Source: Zobellia uliginosa
GTDB taxonomy: Bacteria > Bacteroidota > Bacteroidia > Flavobacteriales > Flavobacteriaceae
Direction of reading: 5' to 3'
NCBI RefSeq assembly: GCF_018860745.1
Contig: NZ_JAHKPY010000004.1
Location: 1,009-65,008 of the forward strand
DNA: 64,000 nt
Positions 28,682 to 38,292 of this stretch are shown in pieces. The translations under genes were made by a program, and so were the position numbers. The notes below the pieces were generated by a model, which saw nothing but the letters and a program-made list of their open reading frames with translations, had not been told where the DNA came from and searched no databases. Position 1 is the stretch's first letter, and each line of letters begins with the position of its first letter.

Positions 28682-29056
28682 TTATCTTTTTATTTCTAAT
28701 ATCTTTATTATGACGGTATTCTCTCCAATATTTTCTAAATCATGTACCATTTCTCCTTCTTTGCTTTTCCAATAGAAACATCTTCCTTTTTCAATGCGTA
28801 TAAGGGCTATCTGACCGTTGGTGTTACGTGATAATAAAAGGCCATCCGTAAGACTAGTGCAGCTACAATCATTTTTATGATTTCTAAAAGGTAACCGTTC
28901 TTTAGGCTTTAGCACAATATCATATAGAATACATTGCTCATCTTCATGAAGAATATCACCAAGCTTATCATTGAATCCATTTTCTTTTATTTCCTTAAGT
29001 TTTTTTTTGTCCCAATTTTCAAAATGACCTTTTGGGTTGAGTTCTGTAACAATCAT
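28682..29056 (-). CDS. Small cupin-like hypothetical protein
   Basis: 124 aa, cytoplasmic, no signal peptide. The beta-rich core from about 40 to 120 (CILYDIVLKPKERLPFRNHK, RCFYWKSKEGEMVHDLENIG, NTVIIKILEIKR) has the strand order and HDLENIG turn of a single-domain cupin. A classical metal-binding HxH motif is not obvious, so metal binding is uncertain. Cys62 and Cys64 in DCSCTS are unusual. It stands alone between a decayed gene and a membrane protein. Confidence 0.7.
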   Translation of the reverse strand: MIVTELNPKGHFENWDKKKLKEIKENGFNDKLGDILHEDEQCILYDIVLKPKERLPFRNHKNDCSCTSLTDGLLLSRNTNGQIALIRIEKGRCFYWKSKEGEMVHDLENIGENTVIIKILEIKR

Positions 29057-29237
29057 AAAAATTATACTGGTTTAAAAAAATAGCTGAGAAGTTACATTGA
29101 CTAACTTACTTTTGATGAATTTAATTATTCACTTTTTTAAAGCTTCTTGAGATTTAAACAAATAGAAAGAATAATATTACAAAATGTTTAGTACCTAGCA
29201 TTGGAACGCGTCAAAAGATTTTGAAGGGAATTTGATG

Positions 29238-30587
29238 TTATTCAGGGAAGTACCAAAAAGGGATTGTAACTAAGGTCTTCCTAATCGTTTTTGAATCACT
29301 ATCCCATTTGTTTTCTTTTGCAGGGCCAGTAATTGTTAATACATGTTTTCCATCTGAAAGATTCTTGATATTTAAATAAGTCTCAAATCCTAATCTCTTT
29401 TTTGCATTTCTGGAAACCACAAAATTACTAGTATAGGGCAGTGAGTCTATTTTAATAGAATATAGCTGATTAACTGTTTCTAAATATAAATCTAGATTAT
29501 TTTGCGTTTTTTCTCCAATTACCTCCTTCTTGTCTACTGCTACGGAGACACCATCCAAGAAAGAAGAAGTATATCCTCTTTCACTATCATCAGATTTTAA
29601 TGATTCATTTTTCTCTATTACAAAATCTTCAATATGTTCCCTATAGGTCATAAAGACTTTTAGGTAGTTTTTATCGATAACTTTTGATGGTATGCTTGCA
29701 ATATTTATGAATTCGGTATCCTTTAAAGTTTCATTTTCGTAATTTTTAGTGTCTGCATAATGCGGTGTAGCCTTATTTAAATTAGATAAGTAAGCAGAGT
29801 TTTTATAATAAGAAGTGGTAACTAGTGTCAATAAAATATATGTGGGTATCAGTAACGTAACAACTCTTTTTCCTAATTTGTTATCCAAGAAATTATAAGC
29901 TAAAGGGCGATATAAAAAAGAGAAAGTAATTTTACTAAATACCCAGTAAATTGGAAAGTACAATTTGGAAGTCCATCTTTTTTTCTTGAGTATACCTTGA
30001 CCGAAAAAATCAACCATTACAAAAACAGAGGCCAATAAAAATAGAATTTCAATGAAACTTCCCAAAACTTCAAGAATATTTTCCGGAACGAATGTCAAGC
30101 TTGCAAGCAATTGGAAGCACAAATAAAAAGCAGAAAAAGCGGTAAAAATGCCCGTGATATAAAAAATGAGGAGAAAGGAAATGGCGAACAGTACACTACA
30201 ATAGTTCTCTAATTTAAAAATATAACGATCAAAAGAACCTACTTTTCTCTTTAAGTATGAATTGAATTTTTCAGAATAATTTAATTTTTCGAAATCAATA
30301 TCACCGGAAACATATCTAAGGCCTATGGCACCTATCCATAGACCTCTAAGCAGAACGTGCAGTATAAGGTTGAAGGTTAGTATACTGCAGCATATTAAAA
30401 CTAACTGAAGGGCATTGGATTGTAATTCTTGGTCAGCCAACGATAACTTGAATAGTTTAATCTGTAATGGCTCATAGGCCATAAGTAACCCATAAATAGC
30501 AAACCCGGATATAATTAGCTCCAACTGCCAACTCTCTTGTTGAAGCTTATCTAACCATTTTTTAAAATCAGGACTAGTGTAATCCAT
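29238..30587 (-). CDS. Polytopic membrane protein with C-terminal periplasmic domain, unknown function
   Basis: Not recognised. 449 aa from the ATG at 30587 (MDYTSPDFKKWLDKLQQESW); an in-frame ATG 23 codons earlier adds only noise. About five or six hydrophobic segments lie in the first 290 residues (for example CSVLFAISFLLIFYITGIF). The final roughly 160 residues are soluble and mixed alpha/beta, probably extracytoplasmic. A short amphipathic N-terminal helix with WQLE precedes the first membrane span. Alone between the cupin-like gene and htpG. No transporter motif is evident. Confidence 0.72.
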   Translation of the reverse strand: MDYTSPDFKKWLDKLQQESWQLELIISGFAIYGLLMAYEPLQIKLFKLSLADQELQSNALQLVLICCSILTFNLILHVLLRGLWIGAIGLRYVSGDIDFEKLNYSEKFNSYLKRKVGSFDRYIFKLENYCSVLFAISFLLIFYITGIFTAFSAFYLCFQLLASLTFVPENILEVLGSFIEILFLLASVFVMVDFFGQGILKKKRWTSKLYFPIYWVFSKITFSFLYRPLAYNFLDNKLGKRVVTLLIPTYILLTLVTTSYYKNSAYLSNLNKATPHYADTKNYENETLKDTEFINIASIPSKVIDKNYLKVFMTYREHIEDFVIEKNESLKSDDSERGYTSSFLDGVSVAVDKKEVIGEKTQNNLDLYLETVNQLYSIKIDSLPYTSNFVVSRNAKKRLGFETYLNIKNLSDGKHVLTITGPAKENKWDSDSKTIRKTLVTIPFWYFPE

Positions 30588-30626
30588 ATACTTACATATT
30601 TTTACGGAAGATATGAATTTTAACAA

Positions 30627-30668
30627 GAAAAAACGCCCAGCCGCTGAACTCAGCAATTGGACGTTTTG
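30627..30668 (-). terminator. Intrinsic terminator of htpG
   Basis: AAAACGCCCA (30630-30639) pairs with TGGACGTTTT (30658-30667) with one mismatch. An inner GCTGA/TCAGC stem extends it, and a T-run follows on the minus strand. Confidence 0.8.
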
Positions 30669-30687
30669 TAAGTGTATTTATTTAAAT

Positions 30688-32580
30688 TTACTTCACCATC
30701 TCGTAGCTACGCTTAATGAAGTTGGTTAATTCCTCACCTTTCAACAAGCCTTTTGAAAGACGTGCCAAGTCAATAGACTGACTGATTAAACGCTCACGTT
30801 TTTTAGCTGTTTTGGTATTCAATATTTCACCAACCAATTCAGAATTTGTGTTTACGATAAGGTTGTACATATCTGGCATAGCACCCATACCGAACATACC
30901 ACCACCGCCGCCGGTTTGTTGCATCTCTTTCATACGACGCATAAACTCGGGCTCCGTAATTATAAAAGGGGAAGCATCACTATCCATCGCTTCCAATTGA
31001 ATGGTGTAGGTTTTGTCTTCTATAACCTCTTCTAGATTCTTTTTGAGCGTTTCTTTTTCCTCATCGGATAATTTAGAAATCTGAGTATCCTCCTTTTTGA
31101 TAAGGTTGTCTAAATGATCTGCATCAACACGTGCAAAAGAAACCTTCTCCTTGGAAGTTTCCAGTTTTTGCATTAAGTGGCCAATAATGGGAGAATCCAT
31201 CAAAAGAACCTCATAACCTTTAGCTTTTGCAGCTTCAATATAACTATGCTGCGCAACTTTGTCAGATGCATATAGAACAACTAGTTTATCGTCCTTATCC
31301 GTTTGAGTTTCTTTAAGGTTTTCCTGTAATTCTTCAAAAGTAAAATACTTTCCATCTACGGTAGGGTAAAGGGCAAATTTATCTGCTTTTTCAAAGAATT
31401 TATCTTCGCTAAGCATTCCGTATTCAATAACTATTTTAATATCGTTCCACTTTTGCTCAAATTCTTCTCTGCTGTTTTTGAAGAGCGAATTTAATTTATC
31501 AGCTACTTTTCTAGTGATGTAGGAAGAGATTTTCTTTACAGCTCCATCTGCCTGAAGGTACGATCTAGAAACATTCAAGGGAATATCTGGAGAATCAATA
31601 ACCCCACGTAACATGGTCAAGAATTCCGGTACAATACCTTCTACGTTGTCTGTAACAAAAACTTGATTTTGGTATAATTGAATGCGGTCTTTCTGAACGT
31701 TGAGATCGTTTGTTAGCTTTGGAAAGTAAAGTATACCTGTAAGGTTGAACGGATAGTCTACATTTAAGTGAATGTGGAACAAAGGCTCCTCAAACTGCAT
31801 AGGATACAGCTCACGGTAGAAATTTTTGTAATCCTGATCTTCTAAATCCGCAGGTTGTTTTGTCCAAGCTGGGTTAGGGTTGTTGATAATATTGTCTACT
31901 TCTTGGGTAGGAGCAGGATCCTCTTCCTTTGCATCTTCCGGCTTGGGTAGTGTTTCCGTTTTCATTCCGAACTTGATCGGAATAGGCATAAACTTATTGT
32001 ACTTGTTTAAGAGTTCACTAATACGGTTTTCTTCTAAAAATTCTGTAGAATCATCAGCAATGTGCAGAATAATCTCAGTTCCGCGCTCTTTTCTGTCTCC
32101 TGGTTCCAAGGTAAAGTTTGGTGAACCGTCACAACTCCATAATACCGGTTCAGCATCTTCTCTAAAGCTTTTAGTACTGATCTGTACTTTATCCGCTACC
32201 ATAAAAGCAGAATAAAAACCAAGACCAAAATGACCAATGATACCAGAATCTTTAGCACCATCTTCATACTTATTCAAGAATTCTTCAGCACCTGAAAAGG
32301 CAAGCTCGTTAATGTATTTTTTGACTTCGTCTTCGGTCATACCGATACCTTGGTCAATAACATGTATTTTTTTTCCTTCTTTGTCAACTTTCACTTCGAT
32401 CATTGGTTGGCCATACTCAACTTTGGCCTCGCCTATAGAAGTTAGGTGTTTTAATTTTAAGGTAGCATCCGTTGCATTGGATATCAGCTCTCTTAAAAAA
32501 ATCTCGTGGTCACTGTACAAAAATTTCTTTATCAGCGGAAAAATATTCTCCACCGAAACATTAATCTTACCTGTAGCCAT
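30688..32580 (-). CDS. htpG: Molecular chaperone HtpG (Hsp90)
   Basis: ATP-dependent cytosolic chaperone, 630 aa, full length for bacterial Hsp90. The N-terminal GHKL ATPase domain shows ELISNATDAT, the DQGIGM glycine box (IHVIDQGIGMTEDEV) and GHFGLGFYSAFMVAD (lid). The middle domain carries the conserved Arg region DSPDIPLNVSRSYLQAD. The C-terminal dimerisation region ends in a glycine-rich stretch (TGGGGGMFGMGAMPD) before the last helices. It has its own terminator, and a perfect 7-bp inverted repeat lies about 60 bp upstream of the ATG. Monocistronic. Confidence 0.97.
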   Translation of the reverse strand: MATGKINVSVENIFPLIKKFLYSDHEIFLRELISNATDATLKLKHLTSIGEAKVEYGQPMIEVKVDKEGKKIHVIDQGIGMTEDEVKKYINELAFSGAEEFLNKYEDGAKDSGIIGHFGLGFYSAFMVADKVQISTKSFREDAEPVLWSCDGSPNFTLEPGDRKERGTEIILHIADDSTEFLEENRISELLNKYNKFMPIPIKFGMKTETLPKPEDAKEEDPAPTQEVDNIINNPNPAWTKQPADLEDQDYKNFYRELYPMQFEEPLFHIHLNVDYPFNLTGILYFPKLTNDLNVQKDRIQLYQNQVFVTDNVEGIVPEFLTMLRGVIDSPDIPLNVSRSYLQADGAVKKISSYITRKVADKLNSLFKNSREEFEQKWNDIKIVIEYGMLSEDKFFEKADKFALYPTVDGKYFTFEELQENLKETQTDKDDKLVVLYASDKVAQHSYIEAAKAKGYEVLLMDSPIIGHLMQKLETSKEKVSFARVDADHLDNLIKKEDTQISKLSDEEKETLKKNLEEVIEDKTYTIQLEAMDSDASPFIITEPEFMRRMKEMQQTGGGGGMFGMGAMPDMYNLIVNTNSELVGEILNTKTAKKRERLISQSIDLARLSKGLLKGEELTNFIKRSYEMVK

Positions 32581-32641
32581 AAATTATAAATTTTATAAAT
32601 GTTCTTGCTTTAGCTTGAACGTAGTTTACTAATAGTTTTTA

Positions 32642-32661
32642 ATTCTTCGCCTTGGAAGAAT
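32642..32661. promoter_or_regulatory. Inverted repeat ATTCTTC-N6-GAAGAAT upstream of htpG
   Basis: Perfect 7-bp arms at 32642-32648 and 32655-32661, 61 bp before the htpG start. It is not CIRCE (TTAGCACTC-N9-GAGTGCTAA). Candidate operator or 5'-leader hairpin. Confidence 0.35.
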
Positions 32662-32801
32662 CCTGGCAGTATATACCTGTTATCCTGGTTGTCAAAAAAA
32701 ATACCACATCTTAAGACTGTGACAAACTGACATATTCTATGACGAAATAAACACTTACAATATTTTTGTTTAATTTATTTTCAAATAAGTTAAACATTTT
32801 A

Positions 32802-32924
32802 TATCTTTGGGTCAGATGTGATTAAGATTGCTATGAGAGAGAGATTTTTCGATCAATATCACGTTTATAATCATTTATTGGTTAGGTTGTTTTTAAACGT
32901 GCTTTCTCAAGAAAGCACGTTTTT
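32802..32924 (+). ncRNA. Candidate small RNA transcription unit
   Basis: A -7 box TATCTTTG (32802-32809) is followed about 85 bp later by a perfect 12-bp terminator stem (AAACGTGCTTTC 32895-32906, loop TCAA, complement 32911-32922) and a T-run. The predicted transcript of about 105-110 nt contains no convincing gene. A 40-codon ORF from 32833 runs through the terminator and is probably meaningless. A second box, TATTTTTG, lies at 32761-32768. It sits in the 427-bp gap between htpG and a TetR gene, which otherwise holds only the htpG promoter region. Identity with a known RNA family cannot be judged here. Confidence 0.45.
32895..32924 (+). terminator. Strong intrinsic terminator of the candidate small RNA
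   Basis: Perfect stem AAACGTGCTTTC / GAAAGCACGTTT with a TCAA loop, followed by TTTTG. No protein gene ends just upstream on the plus strand. Confidence 0.85.
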
Positions 32925-33007
32925 GTGTTGTAGATTAAAATTGGTATACCGTTAACAGTGAATAAGGCTCTTTAGACGTATTTTTACTATATAAAAAACA
33001 GTTCAAA

Positions 33008-33667
33008 ATGGTGGCAAAAGCAAAAGCAAAAAAAATTACGGAAGATAATATTATAAGTATGTACATGGATTATGTTTTGGAGCATGAAAGTGTTCCCAAA
33101 TCCATTTATAAGTTTTGCAAGGAAAATAAAATACCAGAAACGGATTTTTATGCATTTTTTGGTTCCGTAGAGAGTTTGCAAAAAGACATTTGGAATAAAT
33201 TCTATACCAATACAGAAACGCTTCTACATAAGAACGCAGAGTTCGAAAGCTTTACGAACAAAGACAAAATGCTCACCTTTTTCTACACGTTCTTTGAATT
33301 GCTAACACTGAACAGGAGTTATGTGCTTTTTGCTTTAAAGCAGAGCAGTAGTCCATTAAAGAATTTGGAGCAGTTAAAAGATTTACGCAAACACATTAAA
33401 GGTTTTGCTACAGGCCTTATAAATGATGCCAATGCGGATAAAAACCTGAAAATCACTAAATATAACCCGCAACTTTTTTCAGAAGGAGCGTGGTTGCAGT
33501 TCTTATTTGTACTTAAATTCTGGATGGATGATAATTCTGCAGGATTTGAAAAGACGGATATGGCCATTGAAAAATCAATTAATACCATTTTTGACATTTT
33601 TGATAATACCCCTTTGGAAAATATTTTGGACTTTGGAAAATTTCTTTACAAGGAAACATTTGCATAG
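33008..33667 (+). CDS. TetR-like regulator
   Basis: A 219-aa all-helical protein. The N-terminal segment (about 10-60; ITEDNIISMYMDYVLEHE, SIYKFCKENKIPETDFYAFF, SLQKDIWNKF) follows the TetR HTH pattern but with weak conservation. The C-terminal ligand/dimerisation helices run from about 70 to 219. DNA targets unknown. It is followed 31 bp later by an ABC1-family kinase gene on the same strand, so the two are probably co-transcribed and functionally paired. Confidence 0.82.
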   Translation: MVAKAKAKKITEDNIISMYMDYVLEHESVPKSIYKFCKENKIPETDFYAFFGSVESLQKDIWNKFYTNTETLLHKNAEFESFTNKDKMLTFFYTFFELLTLNRSYVLFALKQSSSPLKNLEQLKDLRKHIKGFATGLINDANADKNLKITKYNPQLFSEGAWLQFLFVLKFWMDDNSAGFEKTDMAIEKSINTIFDIFDNTPLENILDFGKFLYKETFA

Positions 33668-33698
33668 GTAATAGGAAAGTCTCATAAAAAAAAGATAT

Positions 33699-35009
33699 AT
33701 GAAAACACTTGATAGTATACCCACCGGTAAGATAGAAAGAGCCAGCAAATTGGTAAAAACAGGTGTGAAGATAGGGGGCAACTATGTAAAGTATTTCGGT
33801 AAAAAACTGGTAAATCCGGAATTGGATAAAGATGAGCTGAACGAGAGTAATGCAGAAGATATCTATGACGGATTAAAAAGTTTGAAAGGTAGTGCGCTGA
33901 AAGTGGCACAGATGCTTAGCATGGAGAAGAATATCTTACCTAGGGCATATGTAGATAAATTTTCTCTTTCTCAGTTTTCGGTACCACCGTTGTCCGCTCC
34001 GTTAGTGCGAAAAACATTTAAGAAATATCTAGGAAAGTACCCGGAAGAATTGTTCGATACTTTTGAAAAAGATAGTATAAATGCCGCCAGTATTGGTCAG
34101 GTACACAAAGCTACGAAGGATGGTAAGCAATTAGCTGTAAAAATTCAGTATCCGGGTGTTGCACAAAGTATTTCTAGTGATCTGGCTTTGGTAAAGCCTA
34201 TTGCTATTAGAATGTTCAACCTTCAAGGAAAGGATTCCGATAAGTATTTTAAGGAAGTAGAGAATAAGCTTATTGAAGAAACCGATTATTTTCTTGAGAT
34301 TGACCAAAGCATGAGCATAACGGATAGCTGTTCGGTTATAGAAAATCTTCAGTTTCCTAATTATTACAAAGAACTGTCTAGTGAGCGTATCATTACTATG
34401 GATTGGATGTCCGGCCAACATTTAAGTGAATTTACCAACAAGGATTTTACGCAAGAAGTAGGGAATAAACTGGGGCAAACACTTTGGGATTTTTATATGT
34501 TTCAGATACACGGACTTAAAAAAGTACATGCCGATCCACATCCTGGAAACTTTTTGGTAAGTGAAGACCACACCTTAATTGCAATAGATTTTGGATGTAT
34601 CAAAGAAGTACCTACAGAGTTCTATGTGCCTTATTTTGAATTGGCTCAAAAGGAGAATATAGAGAATGATACCGTTTTTATGGAAAAACTGTACGAGTTG
34701 GAAATTCTAACGGAAACAGATTCCCCAGAAGAAATCGTATTTTTTAAAGCACTTTTTAAAGAGATGCTCAGTCTTTTGACCTCTCCATTCCATGAAAATT
34801 ATTTTGACTTTGGTGCAGATGATTTTTGGGATAAAATTGCTGATTTAAGTGAGCGTTATTCCAAAGACAGTACTATACGAAAAATGAATGGCAATAGGGG
34901 CTCTAAGCACTTCCTTTATATGAATAGGACCTTCTTTGGTCTTTATAACCTGCTACATGACCTAAAAGCTAAAATTGAAGTAAATAGCTATAAGCAATAC
35001 CTCTCTTAA
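33699..35009 (+). CDS. ABC1/AarF/UbiB-family atypical kinase
   Basis: A 436-aa protein of the ABC1 (ADCK/UbiB) family, whose members support ubiquinone or other isoprenoid-lipid metabolism. Landmarks: LKGSALKVAQMLSM (about 65-78; the family KxGQ motif, here KVAQ), NAASIGQVHKA (Ala-rich loop replacing the P-loop), AVKIQYPG (ATP-binding Lys), EETDYFLEID, VHADPHPGNFLV (catalytic-loop region) and AIDFGC (metal-binding Asp). It lacks the C-terminal membrane helices of E. coli UbiB. Probable operon with the TetR gene. Confidence 0.92.
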   Translation: MKTLDSIPTGKIERASKLVKTGVKIGGNYVKYFGKKLVNPELDKDELNESNAEDIYDGLKSLKGSALKVAQMLSMEKNILPRAYVDKFSLSQFSVPPLSAPLVRKTFKKYLGKYPEELFDTFEKDSINAASIGQVHKATKDGKQLAVKIQYPGVAQSISSDLALVKPIAIRMFNLQGKDSDKYFKEVENKLIEETDYFLEIDQSMSITDSCSVIENLQFPNYYKELSSERIITMDWMSGQHLSEFTNKDFTQEVGNKLGQTLWDFYMFQIHGLKKVHADPHPGNFLVSEDHTLIAIDFGCIKEVPTEFYVPYFELAQKENIENDTVFMEKLYELEILTETDSPEEIVFFKALFKEMLSLLTSPFHENYFDFGADDFWDKIADLSERYSKDSTIRKMNGNRGSKHFLYMNRTFFGLYNLLHDLKAKIEVNSYKQYLS

Positions 35010-35119
35010 TTGCGAGTATGTTAAAATTCATGCTATTTATTTTGCTTATCTTAGAAATTAACGGGTTACTTTGCAGTATGGTTTAAAGCAGTAGCTTTTT
35101 AAATTTTAAAAAACCTTCT

Positions 35120-36127
35120 ATGTACAATTCAAAAATAACGGGACTAGGATACTTCGTGCCCGAAAACGTAGTGACCAACGATGACTTGGCCAAGGTAATG
35201 GATACCAACGATGCATGGATCCAAGAACGAACGGGTATTAAAGAAAGAAGACATGTAGTAAAAGGTGGCGATACTACCACTACAATGGGTGTGAAAGCCG
35301 CTAAAATTGCTATTGAACGTGCTGGGATAGATAAAGACGATATAGATTTTATTGTTTTTGCTACCCTTAGTCCGGATTACTATTTTCCTGGCCCAGGTGT
35401 TCTAGTACAGCGAGATTTAGGTATAAAAACGGTAGGCGCCTTAGATGTAAGAAACCAATGTTCTGGTTTTATTTATGCCTTAAGTGTCGCAGATCAGTAT
35501 ATTAAAACGGGTATGTACAAGAATATACTTGTTATTGGTTCTGAATTACATTCCCATGGGTTGGATATGACTACAAGGGGTAGAGGTGTATCTGTAATAT
35601 TCGGAGATGGAGCAGGGGCTGCTATATTGAGTAGAGAAGAAGATAACTCAAAAGGGCTTCTTTCCACTCACTTGCATAGTGAAGGCCAACATGCCGAAGA
35701 ACTATCCTTAATTGCACCAGGAATGGGAAAACGCTGGGTTACGGATATTATTGAAGATAATGACCCTAATGACGAATCGTATTATCCATATATGAACGGT
35801 CAGTTTGTATTTAAAAATGCGGTTGTACGGTTTAGTGAGGTTATTATGGAAGGGTTGAAAACCAATAATCTAACTCCCACAGACATAAATATGCTGGTGC
35901 CTCACCAAGCTAACTTGCGTATTTCTCAATTTATCCAAAAGAAATTCGGTCTAGGAAATGATCAGGTTTTCAATAATATAATGAAATACGGTAATACTAC
36001 CGCTGCTTCTATTCCCATAGCACTAACAGAGGCTTGGGAAGAAGGAAAAATAAAAGAAGGAGACGTTGTAGTCTTGGCCGCATTTGGTAGTGGCTTCACT
36101 TGGGGAAGCGCTATTATAAAGTGGTAA
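35120..36127 (+). CDS. 3-oxoacyl-ACP synthase III family protein (FabH-like)
   Basis: A 335-aa thiolase-fold condensing enzyme using acyl-CoA and malonyl-ACP-type substrates. The catalytic triad is complete: Cys114 (RNQCSGF), His262 (VPHQAN) and Asn292 (YGNTTAAS). The active-site region WIQERTGIKERR and GDGAGAAIL are typical. It differs from housekeeping FabH in a long acidic insertion (IIEDNDPNDESYYPYMNG, about 210-227), seen in FabH paralogues that act in special lipid or alkene pathways; the exact substrate is open. Monocistronic with its own terminator. Confidence 0.9.
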   Translation: MYNSKITGLGYFVPENVVTNDDLAKVMDTNDAWIQERTGIKERRHVVKGGDTTTTMGVKAAKIAIERAGIDKDDIDFIVFATLSPDYYFPGPGVLVQRDLGIKTVGALDVRNQCSGFIYALSVADQYIKTGMYKNILVIGSELHSHGLDMTTRGRGVSVIFGDGAGAAILSREEDNSKGLLSTHLHSEGQHAEELSLIAPGMGKRWVTDIIEDNDPNDESYYPYMNGQFVFKNAVVRFSEVIMEGLKTNNLTPTDINMLVPHQANLRISQFIQKKFGLGNDQVFNNIMKYGNTTAASIPIALTEAWEEGKIKEGDVVVLAAFGSGFTWGSAIIKW

Positions 36128-36140
36128 GTATTTTATACAC

Positions 36141-36170
36141 AAAACCCCAATGTTTCCATTGGGGTTTCTG
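36141..36170 (+). terminator. Intrinsic terminator after the KAS III-like gene
   Basis: AACCCCAATG (36143-36152) pairs with CATTGGGGTT (36157-36166) around a TTTC loop, followed by TC-rich sequence. Confidence 0.8.
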
Positions 36171-36335
36171 TCGTTGATGCTACTATACTAAACACTAACC
36201 ATTAACTATAAACATATAGTATTATCACCGACCTAACTTATTGTGTTGTCGTTCTATTTCAACCGACTTCAGTAATAGACGATATTTTTACTAAAAAGTT
36301 ACACTTTAAATGAACTTTAACATCATATTTAACAT

Positions 36336-36695
36336 ATGAAAGATACCCTAGTTTTTGGCGCTTCTCTTAAAACAAATCGATATAGTAATCTGGCCGTAAA
36401 TAGGCTCTTAGACCATAAAATCAAAACTGAAGCGTTTGGTTTGCGCGAGGGCAAAATCAGGGAAACACAAATAAAGACCAATTTAAGTGATTTTCAAAAT
36501 ATTCACACCATTACTTTATACATAGGACCAGCTCGTCAGCCTGAATATATCGACAAAATCCTACAATTAAATCCTAAAAGGGTGATTTTTAATCCGGGAA
36601 CGGAAAACCCCGAATTCTTCGCATTACTGCAAAAAGAAGGGGTTGAGGCAGTTGAAGCATGTACTCTGGTACTTTTGGCTACAGGACAATATTAA
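36336..36695 (+). CDS. CoA-binding domain protein (YccU-like)
   Basis: A 119-aa single Rossmann-type CoA_binding_2 domain. Landmarks: the N-terminal loop TLVFGASLKTNRYSNLAV (the nucleotide-binding GAS loop), LYIGPARQPEY, IFNPGTENPEF (close to the family NQPGxE) and the C-terminal CTLVLLATGQY. Function of the family is undetermined; it binds CoA or similar ligands in vitro in some cases. Stands alone, convergent with the symporter gene. Confidence 0.88.
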   Translation: MKDTLVFGASLKTNRYSNLAVNRLLDHKIKTEAFGLREGKIRETQIKTNLSDFQNIHTITLYIGPARQPEYIDKILQLNPKRVIFNPGTENPEFFALLQKEGVEAVEACTLVLLATGQY

Positions 36696-36741
36696 AGATC
36701 GATGAAATACATGTAAGTTTTTTCCTATAAAACTTTAACGT

Positions 36742-38235
36742 TTAGGAAGTTACATTTTTATCCGATGAAGGGGAATTGTTTTTATCACGGATGATATAAA
36801 GTCCTATAAATGTCAAAATACCGTTCAAAGGTAGTAATTCATATCCAATTTTATAACCTCCCAAAAAATCTGCAGGAAGGTTGGCAAAACCTATGATGGA
36901 AAGAACGGATATAAGGGCTACTAACCATACATAATTGTCCTTAACGGCATACTTTGTAAAAATACCAAAGCTAAATAACCCTAATAGCGGACCGTAAGTG
37001 TAGGTGGCTACTGTTAGAAGGCCGTCAATAACGTTTCTATCCAAAATGTATTTAAATAGGATTACGGTCATTATCAATAAGATACTCATACCTACGTGAG
37101 TGCTCTTTCTTATTCTATTTTGATCCTTATCTGGCTTTTCATCAATACTTAAAAAGTCTACACAAAAAGATGTGGTTAATGAAGTTAAGGCACTATCTGC
37201 GCTACTGTAGGCAGCCGCAATTAGGCCAAGCATAAATGTTATGGCCACTACCATTCCCAAACCGCTATTAAGGGCAATTTCAGGAAATAAAAGGTCGGGT
37301 TTTGCCTGTCCATCCATTAAGGGGACTGCAATATTGAATTTATTGGCGTAAATGAATAGCAGAGCTCCTAATAACAGAAAAATAAAATTTACTACAACGA
37401 GCACTACGCTAAAGGAAACCATGTTCTTTTGGGCATCTTTAAGAGAGCGACAGGTAAGATTTTTCTGCATCATATCCTGGTCAAGACCCGTCATGCAAAT
37501 GGTAATGAACATACCGCCAAAAAAGGACTTAAGAAAATGGTTCTTTTCATAAAAACTATCGGTAAATATAATTTGATTGTATTGCTTTAATTCATCGGAA
37601 GAAAGAAATTCAGCGAAACTCCAATCTAATTTTTGATTGATAAAGTAGATGCTCAGCCCAACGGATAAAAGCATAAAGGCAGTTTGTAGCGTATCCGTCC
37701 AAACAATAGTTTTTATCCCACCTCTAAATGTATAGATCCATATCAATAAAATAGATAGAATAACAGTCACCTCAAATGGCACGCCCAACTCATCAAACAC
37801 AAATTGCTGCAGCACAATAGCAACTAGAAAAAGTCTAAAAGCAGCACCTAGTACCCTAGAAATAAAGAAGGATACAGCACCTACTTTATAGCTTATGGTT
37901 CCAAAACGCTTCTTTAAATACTCATATATTGAGGTTACATTGAGCTGATAATATATAGGTAGCAGTATAAACGCAATGACAAAATAGCCTGCTAGATAGC
38001 CAAAAACAACCTGCATATAACTGAACCCCGAAGCTTCTACCCATCCAGGTACGGAGATAAAGGTGACTCCGGATAGGGATGCGCCCACCATTCCAAAAGC
38101 AACCAAATACCACGGTGATGATTTTCCGGCTTTGAAGAAATCAACATTGGAGTCGTTTTTTCCCGTAAAATAAGATATCAATAAAAGTAAGAGAAAATAA
38201 GCACCTATTAAGATTAGGATATGGGTGGCGGTCAT
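36742..38235 (-). CDS. Sodium:solute symporter (SSS family)
   Basis: A 497-aa inner-membrane symporter with about 13 predicted helices. The start at 38235 ([18 protein letters not shown]) is used; the longer in-frame extension of 59 residues is basic and overlaps recR. Landmarks: [21 protein letters not shown] (helix 1-2 region of LeuT-fold symporters), [11 protein letters not shown] and [15 protein letters not shown] (SSS signature), and [17 protein letters not shown] (sodium-site helix). The substrate is not predictable. Divergent from recR with 57 bp between starts. Confidence 0.92.
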   Translation of the reverse strand: MTATHILILIGAYFLLLLLISYFTGKNDSNVDFFKAGKSSPWYLVAFGMVGASLSGVTFISVPGWVEASGFSYMQVVFGYLAGYFVIAFILLPIYYQLNVTSIYEYLKKRFGTISYKVGAVSFFISRVLGAAFRLFLVAIVLQQFVFDELGVPFEVTVILSILLIWIYTFRGGIKTIVWTDTLQTAFMLLSVGLSIYFINQKLDWSFAEFLSSDELKQYNQIIFTDSFYEKNHFLKSFFGGMFITICMTGLDQDMMQKNLTCRSLKDAQKNMVSFSVVLVVVNFIFLLLGALLFIYANKFNIAVPLMDGQAKPDLLFPEIALNSGLGMVVAITFMLGLIAAAYSSADSALTSLTTSFCVDFLSIDEKPDKDQNRIRKSTHVGMSILLIMTVILFKYILDRNVIDGLLTVATYTYGPLLGLFSFGIFTKYAVKDNYVWLVALISVLSIIGFANLPADFLGGYKIGYELLPLNGILTFIGLYIIRDKNNSPSSDKNVTS

Positions 38236-38279
38236 GTAATAAAATTTAAAACCAAAGTACAAAAAGTAAAAATAGTACG

Positions 38280-38287
38280 TAATTTTG
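38280..38287 (+). promoter_or_regulatory. Bacteroidota -7 box (TAATTTTG) for recR
   Basis: Exact TAnnTTTG match ending 5 bp before the recR ATG at 38293, implying leaderless or almost leaderless mRNA if used. Confidence 0.4.
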
Positions 38288-38292
38288 TACCT

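Noticed and set aside
32833-32955. 40-codon ORF inside the candidate small RNA
   Set aside because: It runs across the terminator stem and its product has no features of a real small protein, although a leader peptide cannot be excluded.
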